A stretch of 64,000 bases of DNA from Zingiber officinale (taxonomy: Eukaryota; Streptophyta; Magnoliopsida; Zingiberales; Zingiberaceae): NCBI RefSeq assembly GCF_018446385.1, contig NC_055990.1, positions 31,254,567 through 31,318,566 of the forward strand, read 5' to 3'. Under the pieces are notes generated by a model, which saw only the letters and a program-made list of their open reading frames with translations, was not told where the DNA came from and did no database searches. Position 1 is the first letter of the stretch; every line of letters starts with the position of its first letter. The translations under genes and the position numbers were made by a program. Below, one piece after another: positions 1-12,511 of the stretch.

Positions 1-2745
1 TTTTGCATACCAGATCGAACTGAGAATATATACAATAATCCAGCAAAATTAAAGGAAGAGAAAGAGCTAGGAAAAGGAAGAGAAGTAACATACCTCAATC
101 ACTGAAGATTGAAGTTTTAAGCAAAATTGATGGATAGAATTGCTGGATCATCTCCTAATTGCTCAACTCATCAGTCTATATGAGAGATGTACGTTTTGCT
201 TTCACGTCTATTTGAGGTTTCTTGTTCGAAGGCTGCTGTTGCTGTATAAGAAGAGGTCGGTCCCCTTATTCATTGTATAGCTCATGTGCAATTAGATAAA
301 ATTTATTTTATCTAAATTAAATAAAAAAGTTTCATAAATCAGTCAATTTAATCATATTTTAAAGTTGAATCAGATTTGACCGGCCAAATGGATCATTCAT
401 GCCGGTGTTCTCCACATGTTCCAAACGTTGAGAAGGGCATGATGGAAATACCAAAAGCTGCAGGAAATTATGTTAGGTCAGGTCAGCAAAACAATCAAGC
501 AAGGTAAGTTCAACTGTCAGCCATGGAAATTGGGGATCGAAGAAACCTGTTGCCTATTCCAATTCATCTATATATCCACGAAAAACTTGCAGGTCTGCAA
601 CACACCCAACAGATTCATGTAGCTCTCAAAGCTTCACAGAAGCAAAAGTCTCATGAGAGAGAGAGAATCTTGAAGATTATCTAAGGATGTATGTAATCAC
701 ACAAATCCCAGACACTGAGATGCTTTGATCTTTCAAATGCAAGATTATTATCTGCACACTATGATTTTATTTACACCATAACTAGACACAATTATGCTTG
801 TATGGCTGAAATGACACAAACTAAGACTTACCAGTGCTCTATATGTGATGTGTAGGGAGACAGGCCAAGCAAAGCAACCTATGATCTGCTTGGTTGAATC
901 CTCGTCTTCAAGGTATAAAAGACCCTAAATTCATTTGGGATCTTGATAACAACTTCTAATTAAAGTTTTCAACATACTCAGAAATTAAATTTTCAGTTAG
1001 GTGAATGGTTCAATTTGGGGATCGGAGGAGCCCACCTATGCATAAGATTTACTGAAAACTCTCTAAAATTCAACAACAAACATTCCATTGGAAAATTCTT
1101 GCCTACTCGCCGAAGAAAAGCCCACCTAAAGACATAGTGTAGAAATTTTGTGGAGTAAAGTTAGGTGACACAAATTGAGGCATTCATTGTGAGGTAATCT
1201 TCATGACTAAAACTTGACAGCCACCTCGACCAAACTTTCTCATGTTTGATAGGGATGTGATAGCTACACCGCTGTTTTTTTGCAATTCTTTGAGCCCATA
1301 GAATCTTGTGAACTTTAAAGCTGAGATAGACAAATTGTAAAAGGGAATAGGGCATGAAGTGATTTTGTCTCCAAACACAAACCTATAGTCGCTTTCTACT
1401 TTGCCTTGTTCAAACTTTAGGGTTTCTGGTGCATGATCATCACAACGAGGAATCAACAACCTCTTGTCTTTGAACATTCATTCCTCCCTATATATTTTTC
1501 TAAATAGCACTTCCCCGAGTCAATTCTAAGTCATATTCATTGTGTAGTTACCCAAAAGGTTATACTCTAATTTTATTTGTTTCAGAATGATGTCATTTCT
1601 TATAGGATTCTCCATTCAGTGACGAGGAAGATCAAAGAAGATTTAATGATATTCAAGGGCTTCTAGTCAACCTCTTCTTGAGATTAAGAGGCATTATTTA
1701 TTTACATCACTCTCATATACATTGCCGTTAAAGAAATTGTTAGTGAAAATTGATCTCTAAGATCATGACTAATTGACTATAAAGAGTTAATTATCATAAT
1801 ATTGATAGAAGACTTTCAATTTGTTAAATTTTGTAGCAAAAATAATGATAAATAGCAACTTAATCGCAAAGGTTGTGAACTAAAGTCCCCGTGATTTATC
1901 TTCCTTCTAAATAGTAAGGGGCTACTCTAGAGGGACTGTCGAGATGACGGATCACCTTTTACTGCCAACAAAGATGATGAATTAGTAGTGTTAATAAGAT
2001 CTAATTAGAAACAATGGAACATGTTCTCACTTTAATGGGCTTGTAAAGTTTTGAACTTATAAATCAAGGGAGGAGAACTAATTGCTAGCACCTTATTATT
2101 AATTAATACAATATTTTAAAATCTTTTTAAGGCTAAAATTTAGAATTTACAAATGGTTGGTCAAAAGTTAGAGTGTGGGGGCCACCATCAACCCCCCTGT
2201 GCTCTCATGTGCTCAAGGGGCTATGAGTGTTAACAATCAAATAGGTTCAGTAATTCTAATGTAAGTGTGGTGAAGGAATCCTCTATATATTCTTGTACTC
2301 TTTTCATCCCTTTTGAAGGATGCCTTAGCTTGCATTGTCTCAAAGTGTAGGTAAAGATTATTATCATACATCCATCAACTTCTCTCTTATTCTACAGTAT
2401 TATGTACGCAGTTAAAGATGAAAGGTTTGCTTGAATATGTAACTTTCAACCACAAAATTCCTCAAATCAAATTTGCTCAGTATTACTGTTGGTTTATTAA
2501 GTGACCATGCATGAAGTTTGTGAGGAGGAACAACTGCAGTGCTCTCTTTCTTTTCCTAGCTCTCTGCATTGGGTAAATAAGTCCAAAACATTTTGAATGA
2601 CAAGCATCCAACTTCTGTGGCACACCGAGTTTAATTTGTTACCAGTGCAGTAATAAGGTCGAGAGAATATATTTATGTACATTGTTTCACTCGATTGTTA
2701 GAATACTGGTAGATGAGGTGATCAGTGGTACAATTTCAGGGTTAA
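1..2745. other. Intergenic, no gene recognised
   Basis: AT-rich sequence with no convincing exon chain on either strand. The longest open stretch is a 97-residue minus-strand frame near 1184-1477. It shows no recognisable domain and no splice-linked neighbours. The right end leads into the promoter of the zinc-finger gene that starts at 3705. Confidence 0.5.
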
Positions 2746-3089
2746 ATGCTGGTTGGGTTCAGCGGTTGGCCTTTGTCTCCATTCCATTCTCAGAGGAAGA
2801 AACCAAACCGAGAAGGTAAGTGCAACGCGGTCAATGGGCCCCATCGCTTGCCACATTGCGACACACTTGCCTGCAAAAGACACCATGCATCAACAGCAAC
2901 ACCACTCTCCTACCTCCCTTCTCTCTCTCACTATTCAAATTCCTTTTTGGTTGAGTTTTTATTATTAATTTGTGGTGTGAGGGAGATCGAGGAGAATCAT
3001 CCACAACGGAGAGACGAGAGGAGGATGAGAGGAAGAAAAGTATGACAAGTAACTCAGAGTTATCACAAGTACTCGAGCAGCAGCAGTAG

Positions 3090-3184
3090 AAGAACGAAGA
3101 GTGGAGAAGGAAAAGGAGGAGGAGGAGGAAGAGAAAGAAAGAAAAAAGTATCCTTTCTGGTTCTTGCATATTTTCCCTTCTCTT

Positions 3185-3217
<33 letters not shown>

Positions 3218-3222
3218 ACACA
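3090..3222. repeat. GA/CT and CA simple-sequence tract in the leader of the IDD gene
   Basis: A purine-rich stretch of GGA/GAA units is followed by a (CT)n run near 3180-3203 and a (CA)n run near 3204-3220. Such tracts are common in plant promoters and 5' leaders. It lies about 0.5 kb before the IDD start codon. It also creates spurious serine/leucine- and arginine/glutamate-rich reading frames. Confidence 0.8.
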
Positions 3223-3535
3223 CACAAGGAGGAGAGGAGGTGGATTGGAAACGGAAAGGAACTAATATCTCCTCTATCTTCCATCTTTTTATATCTGATA
3301 TCCAATTGTTTGTTTGGTTTTGCCAGCTGCTTTGTTTGTTCTTTAGTAGAGGTGTGGGAATAAAGAGCAGTGATTTTGGAGGTTTTTGTTTAGTGCTGTG
3401 TGGTGAGCATGCCCAGATCTACTATCCTCTACCAGTATTTGGGCCTTTCTGGTTTCTCATCTTCTTCCCTTCCTTTGGTTGTTTCCTTGTCTTCAGATCT
3501 TGAGGAGGAGCAAGGCCTGAACAAAGTTGGAGCTC

Positions 3536-3606
3536 ATGGTTTCATGTTGGCTAGCGAGTGTTTTCTTCTGCGGCGCAGATATGGAGCAGTAGCTCGTGTC
3601 GTCTGA
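3536..3606 (+). other. Two overlapping upstream ORFs before the IDD start
   Basis: An ATG at 3536 opens an 18-codon frame that ends with TAG at 3590-3592. A second ATG at 3544 opens a 20-codon frame that ends with TGA at 3604-3606. Both finish before the IDD start at 3705. Whether they lie in the transcript depends on the transcription start, which is not visible. If transcribed, they would be expected to lower translation of the IDD protein (inference). Confidence 0.4.
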
Positions 3607-3704
3607 CATCGATCGCTCTCCAGAAACCAAACAAGCAACAATTTGAGAAAGAGGAAGATAAGAACAACAAGGAGAAGAAGACCGTGTCCGGATTCCGCTT
3701 TAAG

Positions 3705-6595
3705 ATGCAAGCGGCTCCGTCTTCTTCGTCGTCCTCCTCCATGCACTTCTTCGGATTGATCAGAGATGAAGATCACCAGCTCATCCACCAGACGCTGCCG
3801 CAGCTACCGTCGCAGACGCAGCAATTAGTCACGCCGCCGCCGCCGCCACCGCCACCTGGATCGTCGTTGACCACTGATACTTCTCCAACTACAGTTCCTC
3901 CCAAGAAAAAGAGGAACCTCCCTGGAAATCCAAGCAAGTACCTCAACACGTCTCAACTATATAATTCTTCTCTATTTTCTTTAGGGATCTATCCCCTTTA
4001 ATTTCTTTAATTTATCTAGTGAATTGACTCAATTTGGTACCTAGGTCGAAAAAAAAGTAGATCTTCTACTTCAATTATTAGTATTACCATGCATGCATAT
4101 TGATGCATCCAGTCAACAAATTAAATAGCCAAAACGCATGCAGCTCGTAAAATATCTTGAATTCTTTTCACAAATTCTACATTGCATCAAGTTGCAGATC
4201 CTGATGCGGAAGTGATAGCGCTGTCGCCGAAAACGCTGATGGCGACGAACCGGTTCATTTGCGAGGTGTGCAGCAAGGGATTCCAGCGGGAGCAGAACCT
4301 GCAGCTGCACCGGCGCGGCCACAACCTGCCGTGGAAGCTGAAGCAGAAGAACCCGAACGAGGTGCGCCGCCGGGTGTACCTCTGCCCCGAGCCGACTTGC
4401 GTCCACCACGACCCCTCCCGCGCGCTCGGCGACCTCACCGGCATCAAGAAGCACTTCTGCCGGAAGCACGGCGAGAAGAAGTGGAAGTGCGACAAGTGCT
4501 CCAAGCGCTACGCCGTGCAGTCGGACTGGAAGGCGCACTCCAAGATCTGCGGTACCCGCGAGTACCGCTGCGACTGCGGCACACTCTTCTCCAGGTACAT
4601 CATCATCATCATCATCATCATCATTATCATTCCATGTGATATAAAGATGCACACACATACATACGTATTCAATCAATCCTCTATCGCGATCTGTTTTGGT
4701 GTTCATGTTGCACGCAATCTCATGCATCGTTGACTGATTAGCGTCTGTGAAGCTTTTAGGGTTAGAGAGTATGAGAATGAAACTGCTCACACGTGAATGT
4801 TCATGGCAAAGGAACAAAAAAACACAGCGAGGCTATTGAGATCTCAAGAGAACTCATCAAATTAATATGCCTCTCCACAACATCTCATCGAAACCAACGC
4901 CAACGCCCCTCCTCCTTTCTCCATCTCTCTCTCTTCTTCGAGTTCACGTGGTGACTTCAACGCAAGGCTTAGCAGGTGAATTTGTTGCCTTGCGTTTGGA
5001 GATATCTTGGCAAAGGGGGGCAACGAGTTGGCCTTGCTGGTCCACACCAATTCACAGGAATATACTTTGCATTATCAACGCCACTACTCTTAGATTTTAT
5101 CTTACAATTTTCACTGCCTTTACTTCTGACATTTCTGTTAAGGGACCTTTATTTTGTTATCTTTTGTTGTTTTGGTAAGAGTTAATTCTCTTCTTCTTCC
5201 CTTGGATGCCACAAAGGAGTCCAATCAACCCATGAGGAAAGCTTTCATGTAGGAGGAGGAGGAGGTGATGCATTTATTGAAGATAATTGCTGCAAACATT
5301 CCTCCATTGCATTGAATGAGGAGTCAGTCCTAAAAAAGGGTTTTGGAGGGGAACAAACTCTGACATTTTCAACTCTATTGAGGTTTTTTATTTTATTTTA
5401 TTTTCAAACTGATCCCTCACAGGAAGAGGACTAATTGAACTCAGTTTGTCCCTATGCTTTTACCAGCTGAGCAAACCCTAGCACATCTCTATGCATTTTC
5501 CATTTTTTGAATTGCCCGTTGTTATCGTTTTTGTTAACCTAATTTTATATATATAGTTCATTTTATATAGACTTCATAATTAGAAAGTATTTGTTGATGT
5601 TTATTAATTAATGCAGGAGAGACAGTTTCATCACACACAGAGCCTTCTGCGACGCCCTTGCGCAAGAAAACGCCAGGCTGCCGCCGGCCGGCTTGAGCTC
5701 GGCGATCGGCGGCGCAGCAGGTCAACTCTTTTCCAGTCGAAACATAAACCTCGGCCTTCCGCAGTTCAACTCGGCTCAGCTCTCGTCTTTTCAAGATCAC
5801 CAAGATCCGTTGCCGGCGCCGCAGCCTAATTCCGATCATCATCTCCTCCACCCCAGGTCCAGGATCAATATGAGCAGCGGCCAGTTCGACGTCGTCATGG
5901 CTAATCATCACCTTAACAACACAGTCTCCTTCCGGGCACCGCCGCCGCCCCATCAGATTCCGCACTCGTCCCCTTTCTTCCTCGGGATGGAGGACGGCGC
6001 GGCGGCGCCGGCCTTGCTTCATGGCGGCCAAGGCTTCGGCGGCGCCTCGGCGAATAATAACAGCAACCTTTTCAACCTCGGCTGCTTCTTCCCTCCCAAG
6101 GTCGAGGGAGACGAGCAGCAGGGCAACGAGGCCGCCATGTCTCTCTTCGGCGGCGGCGAGCTCATGGGCCACCACGAGGTCCCCACCATGTCGTCTCTCT
6201 ACAACCCCGAGGCGCCGCCGCTGCTCCCGCAGATGTCGGCCACCGCGCTGCTCCAGAAGGCGGCCCAAATGGGCGCCACGTCGGGCGACGGCGGCTCGAT
6301 CTTCCTCAGAGACTTCGGCGGCGAGAGCTCCAGAAGCGCCAACGAGAGGCAGTACCAAGAGATAATCATGAACTCGCTCGGCGGTTTCCACCGGCAGGGA
6401 TTCATGCATGACGCGGAGGAGGAGAAGCTGAACGAGCGCCTGAGCACGAGGGACTTCCTCGGCGTCAATGGCAGCATGATGAGGAGCATGATGGATCCGG
6501 CGGCCATCGGCGATCACGACTTGCAGGGATCATCCATGGATCACTCCACCTCCTCCACTCCATCCTTCAAAAATGCCGGTGGAAGATTGCAATAG
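3705..6595 (+). CDS. INDETERMINATE-DOMAIN (IDD) C2H2 zinc-finger transcription factor
   Basis: Three exons, 3705-3933, 4198-4594 and 5617-6595, give 1605 nt and a 534-residue protein with consistent phases. The start is the ATG followed by QAAPSSS; the frame is open further upstream but without an ATG. A serine/proline-rich N-terminus leads to a KKKR nuclear-localisation-like motif (residues 67-70) and LPGNP. The four-finger ID domain follows: C2H2 fingers around residues 98-118 and 139-169, then C2HC-type fingers around 176-196 and 203-221. The C-terminal half has the family motif around [13 protein letters not shown] and TRDFLG at about 486-491. IDD proteins (JACKDAW, MAGPIE, maize ID1) bind DNA in the nucleus and act with GRAS proteins such as SCARECROW and DELLAs. 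The TRDFLG-bearing C-terminus fits the JACKDAW-like group rather than ID1; the exact orthologue is not assigned. Intron 1 seems to use a GC donor. Confidence 0.95.
3934..3939 (+). other. Putative non-canonical GC splice donor of IDD intron 1
   Basis: The acceptor ending at 4197 (TTGCAG) needs an upstream exon that ends with one spare base. The only nearby donor giving that phase is GCAAGT at 3934-3939. It restores [16 protein letters not shown], the conserved entry to the ID domain. The nearby GT at 3938 gives an immediate stop after splicing. GCAAGT is the standard form of plant GC-AG donors, although the base before it here is A rather than the usual G. Confidence 0.65.
4597..4631 (+). repeat. 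(ATC)n microsatellite at the start of IDD intron 2
   Basis: About ten CAT/ATC trinucleotides begin two bases after the GT donor of intron 2 (donor at 4595). Length changes here would lie directly beside the splice site. Confidence 0.85.
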
Positions 6596-7986
6596 GACTA
6601 CTCTTCATCATTAATCTTAATTAGGGCTAATTAATCGAGCCAATCTAATTAGCCTTAATCTTAGTCCCTTCATCCTAGCTAGCTCGAAAGCTTCTTATTA
6701 AAATGTTGAAACTGGCAAACTTTTTCTTCTTGTTTTTTCTTTAAACTCATGCTTAATTAGCTACTTGAATTCATAACTGTCTTTGCAATCTCCTCGTTGC
6801 TGTTGATTAAGTTTAATAAATAACAGCTTGAATTTCTCTTCTTAATCTGATAATCCTACAATCGATTACGTGAATGCATGCATGAACTAGTACAGTAATG
6901 TAGTACTACTGCATGAACTTAAAATGCTTTTCTCTTTTGTATATTCTTATTATATCTGTGATTCAACTTAATTAACGTAGCATTTTATATCGATCGAGGA
7001 CATGAGTGTTGGCAAAAGCTGATGGAAATTGCATGTTCCTTTTAAGTGTAAGCATCGAAGTGACAAATCAAGTTCACGGGTTGCATTCCCTATACACGAA
7101 GGTGATTGTGCATTGGATACGAAATATATTTAAACTATCGATATTTTCATTATTTCATATATGAATGAGCGATAACCAGTCATGTCATGGCACATGAAAA
7201 TTACTCTGTCATTCTGACAGAATATTTGCAGCAACCTTTTACGGATTTATTTGTTTACTCGGATTGATTTATATTTCTGCTAATCATTGAGCATGTGTAT
7301 AGACGTACGTTTGTGAACCAGATGTTTTATATTTATTTTCATTTTATCAATCCTTGTGGCACTTTCAACTTAGAAATGATGAAAGTTTTGTTAAAAGAAT
7401 TAAAGTGGCTTCTGTGCTCATCACTCTGAAAGGGCCTTTTTTTATTGTCTTAGACATACAACAATCTTGTTTGAAGCCTGATTCTTTTCATTATGCACAG
7501 AAGCATCAAGCAAAGGATGAAGGTCGAATGATCAAAATGATACAGATAATTTTAATTTGGATTTTAATTACTGTCAATCTGCATATAGTCTTTACAAAAA
7601 TGATCTATTGGAAAATATAGCTGATGATCATATTCAATCATAGACTTTTAATGTATAAGTTGACTGTTCTTAATATGTAGATTGAAAGGATTGCTCAAAA
7701 TTTATTCAATTATATGAACTTGACCTAAGCATAACTAATCATTATTCAAACCTATGACAAGTTTGTGAACAGATATATTAATGAAAGATATATATTAGAG
7801 TTCTCTCCACCACCTAAGAGTTGTGCTTCTTCATCAAGTTTTAAATGATTAATTGGATGATATTATTCAAAAGATATACATTTATTATATATCATAATTT
7901 TTACCATACAAACTTCTTTTATCTTTCGAATTTGTTTACTGAATTCCACTAAACTCAATTTATAACATGCTTCTGTGAGGATAATA
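6596..7986. other. 3' flank of the IDD gene, nothing else recognised
   Basis: AT-rich sequence. The first few hundred bases are probably the IDD 3' UTR. An 88-codon plus-strand frame at 7354-7620 has no recognisable domain and is treated as chance. Confidence 0.5.
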
Positions 7987-8738
7987 ACACCATGTTTGGA
8001 AACAACTTAAGTGAAGGAATTGAATTGAATTCTATTAGGAATTGAATTCAATTCCTATGTTTGGAATGGATTAGTGAATAATAGAATTAAATTGAATTCC
8101 TTAATTTGGAATCTATTTGAATTGAATTCCATTCTTATATATTTACTATTTTATCCTCATAATTAATCATTTAATAATCAAGTTAAGTATTAGAGAATAG
8201 GAAGAAGGAATCACACAGTTAAGATAGCACTGAAAAAACTCAAAACTTGAAATTCTTAACAAACACAAAGATTTGATAAGTGATCTACGAGGTCTTACTT
8301 CGCTCACTAAATTGTCATTAAAATGTTTACGAGGCAACTTCCGTTCTGGAACATCTTACTACACTTCGAAACTTGGATATTTGTAATTGTTAACTTACGA
8401 TCGCACAGTATGAAGAAGGTAGCGCACGGGAGAAACGGTGCAAGGGGAAATTTTCGGCGCAAGGAGAAACGGCGCACAGGAGAAAGGCAGGAGAAAACAA
8501 GAGAGTCGGCAGATGGAAAAAAGAGTTTTAAGTTAAAAGGATAATTAAGTAATTTTAGTTGTTCATGATAAATTCCCTATCCAAATCTGACCATTTGAGG
8601 TCTGATTTACTGTTCATGTTTTGAATGGAATTGGAATTGAATTCCATATCAAATCCATCTCAAAAATTCATTCCAAACTATGGAATTGAATTCCAATTAT
8701 CATAGGAATTCAATTCCATAGGATTCCAAACAGGGTGT
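7987..8738. mobile_element. Non-autonomous inverted-repeat DNA element (MITE-like)
   Basis: The left end (ACACCATGTTTGGAA) and the reverse complement of the right end (ACACCCTGTTTGGAA) match. Both ends carry repeated GGAATTGAATTC-type palindromes over about 110 bp. The 752-bp interior has no transposase. Termini with a TGTTTGG core are common in plant MITEs of several superfamilies. I could not fix the target-site duplication (TA, or TAA against TAC), so the superfamily is left open. Confidence 0.75.
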
Positions 8739-10205
8739 ACAGGAGTAGAAAGAGGAGTTTTCTATTGTTTCGAGAGAAAAAAGGTGAACAAATGTGTGCT
8801 TCCCCAAATGCTTCATTTAAAGATTGAGGTAAACAATCACAGACATTTTTACAACAGTTTGTTTTTTTTTCATCAATACGAGATCTGAAGCTAAAGAACT
8901 GAAGACATATAAAACAAAAAAGAGAAATTAGCATACCTAATTTGGTTACGAAAAGAGTTGAATAAGAGAAATAAGGGTGGTAAAATTAATCGTCTGCTTA
9001 ATTCTCCTTCACTTCATCTCAATCTTTGAGGGAAGAAATCACTACTCTCTTCTTCCTTGTGGATCCGTCGATCAAAGGAGACACATGAAATGGAGCCCCT
9101 ACACTTCCCTTTACGCTGCATGTGATCCTTGCCGTGGAAGTAGACAAACCGCCCGTGTTGGCTGCCCATGCAATAGTTAATTAATTGGAATTGGAAGCTT
9201 GTGGTGATGTGGATATCTATAGATAGATACGTAGATATTATTTAATTTAATTCAGTTTAATTAGATGAAGATTGATCGAGAAATTAAATGCGAATGTCGA
9301 TAAAAGAATTACTTCACTCGGCGATGGATTCTCAGAAGAATATTGTCACTGAGCTGAACGCAGAACAAAGGAAATAAAAACACTGATAGGCTTGCCTTTG
9401 GTAGTACTTAATTTGAGATTAAAAATTTTATCTTTTTATTTTTCAGTGGTGGCGAAATTGCTGAAAGGGCTGCATTTGATTCTATTCGTACACTGCAACA
9501 GCACCCAAACCGAGATCCTGCAATGGCCCTGCAAACTCATGTCAGGTGATGCCTCGGGATGCCATCCGCCATGGCTGACTAGGCGTGGAAGAGGAGATGC
9601 ACAAACTACAAAACCAAGTTGAAAAGGATCAGTTCAATAGAGCAGATGCCGCACGGAAATGAGTACAGAGGCAACAGTTGAAAGATGACGCTGTTGAAGA
9701 ATGAAGATCTCTGATGCTTTAGTGCTTTGGAAATGGAGAGCCGTCGTGGAGCAGAGAAAGGGGAGGTATTTAGTCCCACATTCTATTTTTCTACACTTAA
9801 ATGCTACTTTATAAATTTACGAATGGATCGAGCGTCAGATGTTTTTAGGTTTATGATAGCATCTAGTTGAGTATTAAAGTCTTGATCGCAATATATTTTT
9901 GAACCGTGAGGTCTCGAGCGATTACGTGGAAGAAGCGCGACCGCCATCAAATTTCCATCAACGCCCTTTCTCAGCCGTAAACAAGCACTACATTGCCAGG
10001 GGCTTATTCGTAATCCGAGTCCTCCGAGGGTTTAGGAGTTTACCCCGCCGCCACGGCCGCGACGTGGCGTGTTTCCTTTCGCGCAACCGGGGATTCGAAG
10101 GGGCGCAGCTCGGCTCTCCTCCCACAGCATCGCTTCCTCAACGGCGATCGCGGTCGACTTTGCGGAGAGACGCCGCGCGGAAAGGAGGGGAGGAGGGAAA
10201 GCGAG
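8739..10205. other. Intergenic region upstream of the phosphate carrier
   Basis: Apart from the decayed coding remnant near 9.5 kb, nothing definite is seen. GC content rises from about 9900, consistent with the promoter and 5' UTR of the carrier gene at 10206. Confidence 0.4.
9441..9700 (+). pseudogene. Decayed coding remnant, coiled-coil-like, family unknown
   Basis: After a splice-acceptor-like TTTTTCAG the frame reads GGEIAERAAFDSIRTLQQHP and continues with protein-like composition to 9548. It then breaks. A further open piece near 9590-9643 reads EEEMHKLQNQVEKDQFNRAD before a stop. The composition is charged and helical, not the low-complexity translation of the surrounding AT-rich DNA. 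No family is recognised. It could be a gene fragment carried by a transposon or the relic of a dead gene. Confidence 0.35.
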
Positions 10206-12511
10206 ATGGTGGACACGGGAAACGCCGGCGAGGGCAAAGAGTGGCGGAAGGGGTTGCGGGTCTTCTCGCCGGAGTACTATGCGGTCTGCGCTATCGGCGG
10301 CATGCTTAGCGCCGGCACCACCCATCTCGCCATCACGCCGCTCGACGTCCTCAAGGTCAACATGCAGGTGCGAGACTCGATTGATTCCTTGAAAAGGAAA
10401 CTATTTTCCTTCGCTGCGATTCTTCCCTGCTGTTCTTTTGTATCGAAACTTGCGTGTATTTGGGGAAAACCTCCGAGGTACGGACTTTTCCTGAATGAAT
10501 GCGGCGGATTTCATCTTCTTGTGCATCTTCTACTTTGATAGTGGAGGAAATGTTGAGGTGAAGTTTCTTGTTTATTTAGGAATGTGAATTAGGTTTCTCA
10601 CATTAATTAGGGATGTAGTATGCTGCTAAAACCCAATAGCAATGGGTTTCTGAGAATGTTTGTGTTCTGCTCTATTGTTGGTTTATGGTCTTGCTCTGCC
10701 ATTTAAATTGCCCACATTTTTTGCACTATAGCCGATGGAAGCAATAATCTCTTCTGAATTATTTGCTTGAGTAGCTGAAACTTGATCTCAGTGAGTATAC
10801 ACAAATATCTGCCATCTAGCTTCGAACTTCCAATAAATCATCCTCATGATTCACTTATCAAAAGTAAAGTGGAAAACTCTGGTTATGAAACCATATTTAG
10901 GATGAAGAAAGAATCCTTTAGGTTCATAATCAACTCTAGTACAAACCAGTTCTGGAGCATTCTAGTTCACCCTTGACCTTAATTGTTACTCTCCTTCATA
11001 TTGGAATTTTGTACAGTGGGTTGTGAGAGCCTCATCTTGTAGGACTGCTCATCAGTTCTTAATGAGTATTATAAGCTTTGTATCCACTTATCTATAAATT
11101 ACTTCCAATTACAGGTGAACCCTATTAAATACAATAGCATGTTCTCTGGACTCCATATCCTTGTCAAAGAACATGGACCGGCATCACTTTGGAGAGGTTG
11201 GGCTGGAAAACTATTCGGATATGGTGCTCAAGGTGGCTGTAGGTTTGGGCTATATGAATATTTCAAAAAGGTGTACTCGGATGCGCTGGGAGGACCAAAC
11301 AGAAGTACAATTTACTTTGTGAGCAGTGCATCTGCACAAGTAATAGCAGATGTAGCCCTTTGTCCATTTGAGGCTGTGAAAGTTCGTGTGCAAACACAAG
11401 CACATTTTGCTAGGGGAATGGTTGATGGCTTTCCTAAGTTATATGCATCCGAAGGATTGTCCGGGTAATCGAATTCAGCGATGACCTTTCTTTGTGTTCT
11501 AAGATTGTGTCATCCTAGAGCTAATCTTCATTAATCTATGAATGAATCATCCAATATTCATTCTATTGCAGCTTCTACAAGGGACTCTTACCACTTTGGG
11601 GACGGAACCTACCATGTACTCACTCACTCTCCTTTTCTCTTTCCCTGCATTCTTACTGAAATTTCTTTTATTCAAGTATCAAGCATTTTCTCTTCTTGTA
11701 TATACAACTAAAAATTTATGTGTTTTGTTGGAATTATTTATCAAAATTGGTCGATTACAACTTCAGGTTGATCAGCTCCTAAATGTTACTAACCATGTGT
11801 ACTAAGAGGTCCTAGAGTAGACATTTTAGCAACACATGTTACTCTGTTTTGGTTCTGTCTTAATGACAGTTTTATATGAAGAACAATCTGAGTTTTATAA
11901 TATACCATGATACAGTTTCTATTCTGATGTTCTCGACCTTTGAGCATTCTGTCGATATGCTGTACCGTGATGTCATCCAAAGGAAGAGGGAGGAATGTTC
12001 AAGAGCTCAACAACTTGGTGTGACTTGCATGGCTGGCTATGCATCTGGAGCTGTTGGAACTATTATATCAAATCCTGCAGATAACATTGTTTCTTCACTT
12101 TACAACAAAAAAGCTGACAGTATCTTGCAGGTACCCATAGAACTATACTCTCTTGAACTGTCCTTTTACTCCACTTTGTGCTACAATCATCGATAACGAA
12201 ATACTAGTTTCTCACATGTGCAGGCAGCAAAGAACATAGGATTTCCAAATTTGTTTACTCGAAGCCTTCCTGTTCGTATCACGCTCGTTGGACCTGTTAT
12301 AACACTGCAATGGTTCTTCTATGACACCATCAAAGTATTAACTGGACTGTAAGTATATAGAAACATAAGTAACTACACAAACTCCAATTCTTCTTAGTTA
12401 AATGGTGTTTGGATTCAAATAAATGCACTTGAAACACTTGGATTTGAATGTTTTAGGCCAACAAGTGGAGGTATAGCACAGGATTATGATGAAGTTAATA
12501 GCATAACCTGA
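10206..12511 (+). CDS. Mitochondrial phosphate carrier (PHT3/MPT family, SLC25)
   Basis: Six exons: 10206-10367, 11115-11464, 11572-11615, 11916-12130, 12224-12348 and 12457-12511. They give 951 nt and 316 residues, the family's usual length, with every phase closing. All introns are GT-AG. Three carrier repeats are visible. The first two keep the PX[DE]XX[KR] signature (PLDVLK and PFEAVK). The third has the weaker PADNIV, as is usual in this family. Motifs such as AGTTHLAITPLDVLKVNMQ, GYGAQGGCRFGLYEYFK and the late TRSLPVRITLVGPVITLQW are typical of the plant phosphate carrier, closest in my reading to the short MPT1/PHT3;3 type without a long presequence. It sits in the inner mitochondrial membrane and imports phosphate, by H+ symport or OH- exchange, for ATP synthesis. 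Confidence 0.95.

Noticed and set aside
3558-3704. In-frame N-terminal extension of the IDD protein
   Set aside because: The frame is open but has no ATG upstream of 3705, and the extra residues are lysine/serine-rich leader translation unlike IDD proteins.
3938-4197. GT donor at 3938 for IDD intron 1
   Set aside because: Splicing from it to 4198 or to the nearby acceptor at 4191 gives an immediate stop. Only the GC donor keeps the ID domain in frame.
4113-4817. Long minus-strand frame opposite the IDD zinc fingers
   Set aside because: Shadow of a GC-rich exon on the other strand. The composition is repetitive Ala/Val/Leu and no domain is present.
5558-6517. 319-codon minus-strand frame opposite IDD exon 3
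   Set aside because: Antisense shadow of GC-rich coding sequence. The plus frame carries the family motifs.
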